8,611 nt of DNA from OCS116 cluster bacterium (GTDB lineage Bacteria > Pseudomonadota > Alphaproteobacteria > Rhizobiales > OSC116), in assembly GCA_002402005.2 (NCBI GenBank), contig NVUS02000032.1, positions 1 through 8,611 on the forward strand, written 5' to 3'. Positions 1-5,663 of this stretch are shown piece by piece (the stretch's first letter is position 1; each line of letters opens with the position of its first letter). The position numbers and the translations under genes were made by a program. A model generated the notes under the pieces. The model made no database searches. It was not told where the DNA came from and saw nothing but the letters and a program-made list of their open reading frames with translations.

Positions 1-42
1 AAGCGCATTGACGTGCTTGAGGGTAAAAGTGGGGGTAAGTGA
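1..42 (+). CDS. possible 3' end of an upstream gene (partial)
   Basis: Frame 1 is open from the first base to a TGA at 40-42 and would encode the last 13 residues of a protein, ending in a Gly/Lys-rich tail (EGKSGGK). The codons resemble those of the neighbouring genes. Frame 2 is also open to about base 76, so the frame choice is not secure. The fragment is too short to name a family. If real, the gene ends about 136 bases before prs. Confidence 0.3.
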   Translation, partial: KRIDVLEGKSGGK

Positions 43-64
43 TTCATTAGTTGAAGACTCTGCT

Positions 65-93
65 TTGGACTGCTAAACAAGCTCAAGTGTAAA
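65..93 (+). promoter_or_regulatory. weak candidate promoter for prs
   Basis: TTGGAC at 65-70 is followed after 17 bases by TGTAAA at 88-93. An overlapping alternative is TTGAAG at 51-56 with TAAACA at 74-79, also spaced by 17. Both match the sigma-70 consensus only partly. The 136-base gap before prs makes a promoter here likely, but the exact element is inferred. Confidence 0.25.
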
Positions 94-122
94 AACTTGC
101 CGCCGTTAAAACCCACATATCT

Positions 123-153
123 GGCGTGACACGTGAATTTGCCGTCTGACGCC
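123..153 (+). other. hairpin in the prs leader
   Basis: GGCGTGAC at 123-130 can pair with GTC at 144-146 and ACGCC at 149-153. This gives eight base pairs with a two-base bulge (147-148) and a 13-base loop. The structure ends 25 bases before the prs ATG, and no T run follows, so it is not a typical intrinsic terminator. It may be a leader structure or chance; its function is unknown. Confidence 0.35.
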
Positions 154-178
154 TGATCTAAATAGAGAGTCTGTCGCC

Positions 179-1114
179 ATGAAACTGGTTGCTGGTAATG
201 CAAACCTCGCGCTTGCTAAGAAAATTTCTGAATATGTAAAAATGCCTTTGATTGCATGTGAAGTGAAACGCTTTGCTGACGAAGAAATTTATGTAGAAAT
301 TAAAGAAAACGTACGTGGAGATGATGTTTACATCATTCAATCGACATCTTACCCGACCAATGACCATTTAATGGAATTGCTGATCATCACCGATGCGTTG
401 CGCCGGGCCTCGGCCAAGCGCATCACCGCTGTGATGCCATATTTTGGCTATGCCCGCCAAGACCGCAAGCCAGCGCCACGTGCGCCAATCTCGGCCAAGT
501 TGGTTGCCAACCTGATCACCCGCGCTGGTGTTGACCGGGTGTTGACTATGGATTTGCATGCTGGCCAAATACAAGGCTTTTTTGATATACCTACCGATAA
601 TTTGCAAGCCGCTCCGGTGATGGTGCGCGACATTCAAAAACATTTTAATGGCGAGAAGATTATGGTTGTATCGCCTGACATTGGGGGTGTGGTACGCGCG
701 CGCTCTTTGGCCAAACGCATTGATGCGCCGTTGGCGATTGTTGACAAACGCCGCGAAAAAGCTGGTGTTTCAGAAGTGATGAATATCATTGGTGATGTGA
801 AAGGTTATGACTGTATTATGGTTGATGACATTGTAGACAGTGGCGGCACATTGTGCAATGCGGCTGACGCGATGTTGGCGGCGGGTGCCAATTCGGTGTC
901 GGCTTACATTAGCCATGGTGTGTTATCTGGCGGGGCGGTGTCGCGTATTGTGAATAGTAATTTACGCACTTTGGTGATTACTGATAGTATTGCTGCTAAT
1001 GAAGCGGTGAAAACAGCGCAAAATATTCGCACCATTACCATTGCTGAACTGTTTGGTGAAGCGATCAGAAGAACGGCTAATGAAGAGTCGGTTTCTGATT
1101 TGTTTATAGTATAA
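179..1114 (+). CDS. prs: ribose-phosphate pyrophosphokinase (PRPP synthetase)
   Basis: This cytosolic enzyme transfers pyrophosphate from ATP to ribose 5-phosphate. The product, PRPP, feeds purine, pyrimidine, histidine, tryptophan and NAD synthesis. The 311 residues are a normal length for the bacterial class I enzyme. Visible motifs are the ATP-site stretch FGYARQDRK (89-97), the DLHAGQ segment with His128 (125-130), the flexible-loop basic motif DKRR (189-192), and the PRPP-binding signature VDDIVDSGGT (215-224). The N-terminal pattern MKLVAGNANLALA fits the family start. The Shine-Dalgarno is modest (GAGAG, nine bases upstream). The gene stands 144 bases before rplY and has its own leader with a hairpin. 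Nothing is missing or truncated. Confidence 0.98.
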   Translation: MKLVAGNANLALAKKISEYVKMPLIACEVKRFADEEIYVEIKENVRGDDVYIIQSTSYPTNDHLMELLIITDALRRASAKRITAVMPYFGYARQDRKPAPRAPISAKLVANLITRAGVDRVLTMDLHAGQIQGFFDIPTDNLQAAPVMVRDIQKHFNGEKIMVVSPDIGGVVRARSLAKRIDAPLAIVDKRREKAGVSEVMNIIGDVKGYDCIMVDDIVDSGGTLCNAADAMLAAGANSVSAYISHGVLSGGAVSRIVNSNLRTLVITDSIAANEAVKTAQNIRTITIAELFGEAIRRTANEESVSDLFIV

Positions 1115-1130
1115 TAACTTAAGCTAAAGC

Positions 1131-1158
1131 TTGCATTTGCGGGATTTAGTGGTATAAA
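1131..1158 (+). promoter_or_regulatory. candidate promoter for the rplY-pth-ychF block
   Basis: TTGCAT at 1131-1136 is followed after 16 bases by TATAAA at 1153-1158, a good -10 match. Transcription would start near 1165, leaving a leader of roughly 94 bases before rplY. The -10 lies inside a small inverted repeat (TAGTGGT/ACCGCTA, 1147-1164) that could act as a weak prs terminator or an operator. Inferred from consensus only. Confidence 0.4.
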
Positions 1159-1173
1159 CCGCTATCGATTTTA

Positions 1174-1245
1174 AGATAAAGATCTTCCACCCCTGGAGGG
1201 AACTATCTCTTAAACATCGGAAGCTATGCCCAATACGGGCTTTTT
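1174..1245 (+). promoter_or_regulatory. possibly structured rplY leader with terminator-like hairpin
   Basis: AGATA (1174-1178) can pair with TATCT (1204-1208), enclosing TTCC/GGAA (1185-1188 with 1199-1202) or alternatively CCC/GGG (1190-1192 with 1198-1200). This region contains GGAGGG (1195-1200), a strong Shine-Dalgarno-like sequence with no start codon at usable distance. A second hairpin, GCCC-AATAC-GGGC (1228-1240), is followed directly by TTTTT (1241-1245), just before the real rplY ribosome binding site. The arrangement resembles an attenuator or autoregulatory ribosomal-protein leader, but the stems are short and this is a hypothesis. Confidence 0.3.
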
Positions 1246-1247
1246 AT

Positions 1248-1251
1248 GGAG
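1248..1251 (+). promoter_or_regulatory. ribosome binding site that decides the rplY start
   Basis: GGAG lies seven bases before the ATG at 1259. The upstream in-frame ATG at 1226 has no such site at proper spacing and would add eleven residues (MPNTGFLWRNK) that do not look like L25. The ATG at 1259 is therefore preferred. Confidence 0.7.
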
Positions 1252-1258
1252 AAATAAA

Positions 1259-1918
1259 ATGGCTGATATGATTGCTTTAGAAGCTAAGAAACGCGAAAGA
1301 GTTGGCAAGGGGGCTGCTCGTAAAGAACGCCGTGAAGGTAATGTACCTGCGGTTATTTACGGTGATGGTCAAGACCCTGTATCCATTTCGTTAGACTATA
1401 ACTTGATGTTTAAACTTATCTTTAAGGGTGGTTTTAAACAAACACTTTTTGAAGTGAATGTTGAAGGCACAAAAACACGTGTGATTTGCCGTGCGGTTCA
1501 ATTGGACCCAGTTAAAGACACGCCTGTGCATATTGACTTTTTCCGTCTTGGAAAAGGCGCGACGCTTGATCTTGAGATTCCTGTTGTGTTCTTGAACGAA
1601 GAAGAATGTCCTGGTCTTAAAGCTGGTGGTGCATTGAATGTGGTTCGCCATAGCATCATGGTGACTGTGCGTGCGAATGCCATTCCATCTGAAATTGAAG
1701 TTGATTTGATTGCGCTTGAAGTTGGCGAATCTCTTCATATTTCTCAAATCACTTTGCCTGAAGGTAGTAAATCTACGATTACTGATCGTGACTTTACCAT
1801 CGTATCTGTGGCTGCACCTGGTGGCGCTGCTGATGAAGATGAAGATGATGCAGAAGAAGTTGCTGCTGAAGATGGTGCTGAAACACCTGATGCAGATGCA
1901 GCTAAATCTGAAGATTAA
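1259..1918 (+). CDS. rplY: 50S ribosomal protein L25, Ctc/TL5-type long form
   Basis: L25 binds 5S rRNA in the large ribosomal subunit. The 219-residue protein is the two-domain Ctc/TL5 form rather than the roughly 95-residue E. coli L25. The N-terminal 5S-binding domain covers about residues 5-97 and includes the KGAARKERREG basic stretch (17-27), NVPAVIYG (28-35) and the LDPVKDTPVHIDFFRL segment (82-97). The C-terminal TL5 beta domain spans about 100-187, with VRHSIMVTVRA and GESLHIS. It ends in a highly acidic Asp/Glu/Ala tail (189-219), common in alphaproteobacterial homologues. The start at 1259 follows GGAG; a start at 1226 is possible but unlikely. pth begins 33 bases after the stop, so the two are probably cotranscribed. 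Confidence 0.95.
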   Translation: MADMIALEAKKRERVGKGAARKERREGNVPAVIYGDGQDPVSISLDYNLMFKLIFKGGFKQTLFEVNVEGTKTRVICRAVQLDPVKDTPVHIDFFRLGKGATLDLEIPVVFLNEEECPGLKAGGALNVVRHSIMVTVRANAIPSEIEVDLIALEVGESLHISQITLPEGSKSTITDRDFTIVSVAAPGGAADEDEDDAEEVAAEDGAETPDADAAKSED

Positions 1919-1951
1919 TATATAGGTGATGCGCATAAACGGAGCTAGCTC

Positions 1952-2656
1952 ATGCGACTGATAGTTGGTTTGGGAAATCCTGGTTCGGAATATGCGCAAA
2001 ACCGCCACAATGTTGGCTTTATGGCGGTGGACGAGATTGTTCGCCGCCATAATTTTGCCCCCTATAAGCAGAAGTTTAATGCACTTATTTCTGACGGGCG
2101 GTTGGGCACTGAAAAAGTGCTGATTATGAAACCTCAGACATTTATGAATTTATCTGGCCAAGCGGTTGGGGAAGCCATGCGCTTTTATAAGCTTGAAGCA
2201 GATGATGTGGTAGTTTTGTATGATGAGATTGATTTAGCACCAGCGAAATTTAGGATTAAATTTGGCGGCGGTGTGGCTGGGCATAATGGTTTGAAAAGCA
2301 TGAGCCAGCATATTGGCAATGATTATCACCGTGTGCGCATTGGTGTGGGGCGGCCGGTGCAAAAAAACCAAGTGGCGAATTATGTGTTGGGTAATTTTGG
2401 TAAAGCTGATTTAGATTGGCTTGTGCCCTTACTAGATAGCATTGCGGATGCAGCACCAAAATTAACGCTGGAAAAACTGAATGATTTTAAGGTGGCTGTT
2501 GAGCAAAAGCTTGCCAAAACGGCGCCGTTAGAAGAAGATAAGCCGAAGCCTGTTGCGGCGAAGAAGAAGCCGACAGAGCCAAGGACACCGAAGACCGTGA
2601 AATTGGGCAATCCGTTTGCGGCATTGAAAAAATTAAAAGATAAATTAGGAGATTAA
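1952..2656 (+). CDS. pth: peptidyl-tRNA hydrolase
   Basis: Pth cleaves the ester bond between peptide and tRNA in peptidyl-tRNAs that drop off the ribosome, recycling tRNA in the cytosol. Family residues are in place: Asn9 (GLGNPG), catalytic His19 (NRHNVGF), Asn66 (TFMNLSG), Asp91 (YDEIDLAP) and Asn112 (AGHNGLKS), with GGGVAGHNG at 106-113. The core ends near residue 187. A further 47 or so residues form a Lys/Pro-rich basic tail closing in NPFAALKKLKDKLGD, an extension I associate with alphaproteobacterial Pth and absent from the E. coli enzyme. GGAG at 1941-1944 lies seven bases before the ATG. The stop is one base before the ychF start, and the ychF ribosome binding site lies within the last pth codons, which suggests translational coupling. 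Confidence 0.97.
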   Translation: MRLIVGLGNPGSEYAQNRHNVGFMAVDEIVRRHNFAPYKQKFNALISDGRLGTEKVLIMKPQTFMNLSGQAVGEAMRFYKLEADDVVVLYDEIDLAPAKFRIKFGGGVAGHNGLKSMSQHIGNDYHRVRIGVGRPVQKNQVANYVLGNFGKADLDWLVPLLDSIADAAPKLTLEKLNDFKVAVEQKLAKTAPLEEDKPKPVAAKKKPTEPRTPKTVKLGNPFAALKKLKDKLGD

Positions 2657-2657
2657 A

Positions 2658-3755
2658 ATGGGTTTTAAATGTGGTATTGTGGGCTTGCCGAATGTTGGCA
2701 AATCGACCCTTTTTAATGCGTTGACACAAACAGCGGCAGCGCAAGCGGCGAACTTTCCGTTCTGTACCATTGAGCCAAATGTTGGTGATGTGGCTGTGCC
2801 AGATGCACGCATTGCGGCGATTGCGGCGATTGAGGGCTCTAAAGAATTAATCCCATCACGTTTAACATTTGTTGACATTGCCGGTTTGGTAAAAGGCGCG
2901 TCTAAGGGCGAAGGTTTGGGCAACCAGTTTTTGGCCACCATTCGCGAAGTGGACGCCATTGCTTATGTATTGCGCTGTTTTGAAAATGATGACATTACCC
3001 ATGTTGAGGGGCGTATTGACCCGTTGGCGGATGCTGAAATTGTTGAAACTGAATTGATGATTGCTGACATTGAGAGTTTGGAAAAGCGCATCCCTGCAAT
3101 GCGTAAAAAAGCCGGCATAAAAGACAAAGAAGCCATTGAAATTTTTGCAGTGATGGAAGCGGCTTTGGTTCCGTTGAATGACGGCAAACCGGCGCGCCAT
3201 GCTGAAATTGATGATGACCAGAAAGAAATTTTTAAAGGTTTGAATTTGTTGACATCTAAGCCGGTGCTTTATGTTTGTAATGTGGATGAAGATAGTTTGG
3301 CAACAGGCAATGCGTTTTCGGAATTGGTGGCCCAAAAGGCGGCTGATGAAGGCGCGGCTATGGTGATTATTTCGGCTGAAATTGAGGCTGAAATTAGCAC
3401 ATTGGAAGCTGATGAAGCCAAAGAATTTATGGATGATTTGGGCATTGTAGAGCCTGGTCTGGACCGGATGATTAGAGTGGGTTATGAGTTGCTTGGTTTG
3501 GAAACTTATTTTACCGTTGGCCCCAAAGAAGCCAGAGCTTGGACCATTAAAACCGGTACAAAAGCGCCGAAAGCCGCTGCGGTGATTCATACTGATTTTG
3601 AAAAAGGTTTTATTCGTGCGGAATGCATGAGTTATGATGATTTTATTCAATATAATGGTGAGCAGGGCTGTAAAGAAGCTGGCAAGCATCGGGTTGAAGG
3701 TAAAGAATATATTGTGAAAGATGGAGACATTTTGCACTTTAGGTTTAACGTTTAA
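2658..3755 (+). CDS. ychF: redox-regulated ribosome-associated ATPase YchF (OLA1 family)
   Basis: YchF is an Obg-related P-loop NTPase that prefers ATP, associates with ribosomes and is linked to stress control of translation. The 365-residue length is typical. Motifs: Walker A/G1 GLPNVGKST (9-17), G3 DIAGLVKGA (73-81), the non-canonical G4 NVDE (208-211) in place of NKxD, which fits ATP preference, and the G5-like SAE (239-241). A coiled-coil insertion lies around 125-200. The TGS domain begins near LETYFTVGPKEARAW (281-295) and runs to the end. AGGAG at 2647-2651 is six bases before the ATG and overlaps the pth 3' end. Residues 52-60 are encoded by a short repeated 9-base unit (near 2813-2830), a local codon repeat without obvious meaning. 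The start and end are secure. Confidence 0.98.
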   Translation: MGFKCGIVGLPNVGKSTLFNALTQTAAAQAANFPFCTIEPNVGDVAVPDARIAAIAAIEGSKELIPSRLTFVDIAGLVKGASKGEGLGNQFLATIREVDAIAYVLRCFENDDITHVEGRIDPLADAEIVETELMIADIESLEKRIPAMRKKAGIKDKEAIEIFAVMEAALVPLNDGKPARHAEIDDDQKEIFKGLNLLTSKPVLYVCNVDEDSLATGNAFSELVAQKAADEGAAMVIISAEIEAEISTLEADEAKEFMDDLGIVEPGLDRMIRVGYELLGLETYFTVGPKEARAWTIKTGTKAPKAAAVIHTDFEKGFIRAECMSYDDFIQYNGEQGCKEAGKHRVEGKEYIVKDGDILHFRFNV

Positions 3756-3797
3756 AAACCACTTGTGTTGACGGGTCGTTTGAGTTTTACTATTTGA

Positions 3798-4220
3798 ATG
3801 ACCAACAACCAAAACAAAACCAGTGAGAATGATGCTGATGTTGATGAATTTATCGCATCGGTTGAAAAAGATGTTAAGCGGGCTGATACACAAAAAATAA
3901 TGCATATGATGCAGGACATTAGCGGGTATGTGCCGAAAATGTTTGGCACGTCTATTATTGGGTTTGGCAGCTATCATTATGTTTATGACAGTGGCCGTGA
4001 AGGCGACAGTATGAAGATTGGTTTTGCGCCGCGTAAAGCCAATATTGTTTTGTATATTATGCCGGGTTTTGAAGCTTATCAAGATAAGTTGGCTAAATTA
4101 GGCAAGCATAAAACTGGGAAATCTTGTCTTTATATCAATAAATTAGCTGATATTGATGAGGGTGTTTTGCGCGAGATTATTAAGATTTCTATTGATGTAA
4201 TGAACGAGAAATATGGCTGA
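3798..4220 (+). CDS. DUF1801 domain-containing protein
   Basis: This 140-residue soluble protein belongs to the DUF1801 (YdhG-like) family, whose biochemical role is not established. The recognisable core includes KMFGTSIIGFGSYHY (47-61), SGREGD (65-70), GFAPRKANIVLYIMPGF (75-91) and LGKHKTGKSCLYINKLADID (101-120). The N-terminal helix DVDEFIASVEKDVKRADTQ also fits the family, supporting the ATG at 3798. No Shine-Dalgarno is evident before that ATG. A TTGACG...TATTTG promoter-like pair with 17-base spacing runs right up to the start, so the translation signal is odd. The gene lies 42 bases after ychF and could be the last cistron of that operon. Its stop directly abuts the stop of the convergent DUF2842 gene. 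Confidence 0.9.
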   Translation: MTNNQNKTSENDADVDEFIASVEKDVKRADTQKIMHMMQDISGYVPKMFGTSIIGFGSYHYVYDSGREGDSMKIGFAPRKANIVLYIMPGFEAYQDKLAKLGKHKTGKSCLYINKLADIDEGVLREIIKISIDVMNEKYG

Positions 4221-4442
4221 CTAGCGCTTGATGAGATCGTCCATCCAACGGAAAAGCTTGATGATGGGGAAAATCCAGACAAAGCCGGCGATGGCGAAAA
4301 ATGCGATTTCCCAACCGACGCCGTTGCCCAAAACCCACGTTTCGCCTATGGCTGCAATGATGAAACAGTAGATGGTTAGGTAGATTATGACCGCGACTAT
4401 GCCGATGAGTTTGCGGCTACGTTCTGGGATTTTGGTCGTCAT
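4221..4442 (-). CDS. DUF2842 small membrane protein
   Basis: The 73-residue protein has a basic N-terminus (MTTKIPERSRK), two hydrophobic segments (about 12-32 and 45-62) and ends RWMDDLIKR. This matches the short alphaproteobacterial DUF2842 family of inner-membrane proteins, whose function is unknown. The start at 4442 is chosen because AGAGG (4450-4454, read on the - strand) sits seven bases upstream. A longer in-frame start at 4493 would add 17 polar residues unlike the family and would cover this binding site. The gene diverges from ctaA with 116 bases between the two start codons. An accessory role in heme A or cytochrome oxidase assembly is possible from position only. Confidence 0.82.
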   Translation of the reverse strand: MTTKIPERSRKLIGIVAVIIYLTIYCFIIAAIGETWVLGNGVGWEIAFFAIAGFVWIFPIIKLFRWMDDLIKR

Positions 4443-4488
4443 ATTGTTTCCTCTATATAGGTTTGGATTAAGCTGCTTGGCGGATAAA

Positions 4489-4500
4489 GTCAATATTGAC
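4489..4500. promoter_or_regulatory. perfect 12-bp palindrome between divergent genes
   Basis: GTCAATATTGAC reads identically on both strands. It is nearly centred between the two divergent starts: 46 bases from the DUF2842 ATG and 58 bases from the ctaA ATG. With the flanking bases, each strand reads TTGACT (4496-4501 on +, 4488-4493 on -), a good -35 hexamer, so the palindrome could be an operator, two back-to-back -35 boxes, or both. Matching -10 boxes at 17 bases are weak (TTTTTT on +, TAATCC on -). I do not recognise it as an Fnr, Irr or CtrA site. Confidence 0.45.
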
Positions 4501-4558
4501 TTGTTTTTTGAACGTTTATTTTTTAAGAATGGAGCATATTCATTCGATTAGGTAAGAA

Positions 4559-5599
4559 ATGCAGAAAAATATTTTAGCGCAGCAGATTTGGCTTTGGACC
4601 ATTTGTTTTTTCATCGGCCTGATGGTTGTGGTTGGCGGGGCGACGCGGCTGACCAATAGCGGGCTATCGATTACTGAATGGAAGCCGATTATGGGGGCGA
4701 TACCGCCTTTGAACGCACAGGATTGGTTGATTGCGTTTGAGAAATATAAATTAATACCTGAATATTTATTTGAACATGCTGACATGACGGTTGAGAGTTT
4801 TAAGTCTATTTTTTGGTGGGAATGGTCGCATCGGTTTTTAGGGCGATTTGTGGGTATATTGTGGTTTGTACCATTTGCTTATTTTTTGGTGCGTAAGCAG
4901 ATTGTCAAAGGCTATATGGGGAAATATTTAGTGCTTGGCCTGTTGGGTGGTGCGCAGGGTGTTTTGGGCTGGTATATGGTGATGAGCGGTTTGGTGGAGC
5001 GGGTTGATGTGAGCCAATATCGCTTGGCGGCGCATTTGGGCTTAGCGATATTTTTGCTGGCCTTGAGTTTTTGGTATGCTTTGGAATTGGGCACATTACG
5101 CAAATGGAATGCTGACAAACCGGCTATGCCGAAGCGCAAGCGTGGGGTGTTTGCTTGGTTTTTATTGATCGTGATATTTGTGCAAATATTGTTGGGGGCA
5201 TTGGTGGCCGGTACGGATGCCGGCATGGCTTATAATACCTGGCCATTAATGGGGGATTTGTTCATTCCGGATGGGTTATATGATTTAATGCCGGCTTGGT
5301 TGAGTGTGTTTGAGGATGTGACGACCATTCAGTTTAACCACCGTATGTTGGCTTATTTTATTATTGTTTTGGTTGGTGTGCAGGCGGTGTTTATTTATCG
5401 TAATGAAACCAGTAATGAAAAATTGCGGCGTAGCTTGATATGGGTGAAGTTGGCTTTGTTGGTGCAGATTGGTTTGGGCATTATGACTTTGCTGACCTTT
5501 GTGCATTTGCATACGGCTCTGGCTCACCAAATTGGGGCGGTGATTTTGTTGATGTTGTCTATTAATCACATTTATAAAATTGCTTATGAATATAAATAA
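4559..5599 (+). CDS. ctaA: heme A synthase, Cox15/CtaA type
   Basis: This integral membrane enzyme oxidises the C8 methyl group of heme O to a formyl group, giving heme A for aa3-type cytochrome oxidase. The 346 residues contain about eight transmembrane helices (roughly 12-27, 95-112, 123-140, 158-175, 197-217, 264-281, 294-313, 318-338). Family markers are GGATRLTNSGLSITEWKP (26-43), the long first periplasmic loop, and heme-ligand candidate histidines in WSHRFLGR (His91), AAHLGLA (His159), FNHRMLAY (His261) and LAHQIG (His323). The length and the ITEWKP motif fit the proteobacterial/mitochondrial Cox15 group rather than the shorter Bacillus CtaA. AGG at 4550-4552 is six bases before the ATG. 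An upstream in-frame ATG at 4529 is closed by a stop before 4559. The gene shares its promoter region with the DUF2842 gene. Confidence 0.97.
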   Translation: MQKNILAQQIWLWTICFFIGLMVVVGGATRLTNSGLSITEWKPIMGAIPPLNAQDWLIAFEKYKLIPEYLFEHADMTVESFKSIFWWEWSHRFLGRFVGILWFVPFAYFLVRKQIVKGYMGKYLVLGLLGGAQGVLGWYMVMSGLVERVDVSQYRLAAHLGLAIFLLALSFWYALELGTLRKWNADKPAMPKRKRGVFAWFLLIVIFVQILLGALVAGTDAGMAYNTWPLMGDLFIPDGLYDLMPAWLSVFEDVTTIQFNHRMLAYFIIVLVGVQAVFIYRNETSNEKLRRSLIWVKLALLVQIGLGIMTLLTFVHLHTALAHQIGAVILLMLSINHIYKIAYEYK

Positions 5600-5601
5600 G
5601 C
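5582..5601 (+). other. small inverted repeat over the ctaA stop
   Basis: GCTTAT (5582-5587) and ATAAGC (5596-5601) form a perfect six-pair stem with an eight-base loop that overlaps the last ctaA codons. There is no T run after it, so terminator function is doubtful. Confidence 0.25.
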
Positions 5602-5616
5602 TTGCCATAAGATGAG

Positions 5617-5647
5617 CACAATTGGGGCTTAAACAAAGTCGATTGTG
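5617..5647 (+). other. hairpin between ctaA and the MerP-like gene
   Basis: CACAATTGG (5617-5625) can pair with TCGATTGTG (5639-5647): nine pairs including two G-U wobbles, with a 13-base loop. It ends 16 bases before the next ATG. No T run follows. It could be a processing or leader structure for the downstream gene, or a weak transcription barrier after ctaA. Confidence 0.35.
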
Positions 5648-5663
5648 ATTATTGGTAGATGAA

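Noticed and set aside
1147..1164. Inverted repeat TAGTGGT/ACCGCTA after prs as an intrinsic terminator
   Set aside because: The stem is seven pairs with one wobble and the following bases (TCGATTTT) are not an immediate T run; it also overlaps a likely -10 box, so I did not call a terminator.
1226..1258. Upstream ATG for rplY
   Set aside because: It adds MPNTGFLWRNK, which does not fit L25, lies within the possible leader hairpin, and lacks a spaced Shine-Dalgarno. The ATG at 1259 has GGAG at seven bases.
1710..1925. 71-codon + frame inside rplY
   Set aside because: Out of frame with the L25 coding sequence and made mostly of Leu, Met and Lys repeats from the acidic-tail codons; a shadow.
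1391..2050. 219-codon - strand frame across rplY and the pth start
   Set aside because: Same explanation: a mirror of rplY codon use, low-complexity composition, no ribosome binding site or family match.
2811..2837. Short tandem repeat of ATTGCGGCG in ychF
   Set aside because: Only two copies plus a partial one, in frame and encoding IAAIAAIEG in a variable part of YchF; a local codon repeat rather than a functional element.
2862..4082. 406-codon open frame on the - strand opposite ychF and the DUF1801 gene
   Set aside because: It is antisense to two clear genes, lacks any recognisable domain, and is rich in Phe, Asn, His and Ile. Heavy use of TTG for leucine and scarcity of TTA, CTA and TCA codons in the sense genes removes antisense stops and explains its length.
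4443..4493. Longer DUF2842 start at 4493
   Set aside because: The extra 17 residues do not match the family, and the extension would place the good AGAGG binding site inside the gene.
5652..5663. TTG start for the MerP-like protein
   Set aside because: It would put acidic residues (MVDE) ahead of the signal peptide; the ATG at 5664 gives a standard basic N-region.
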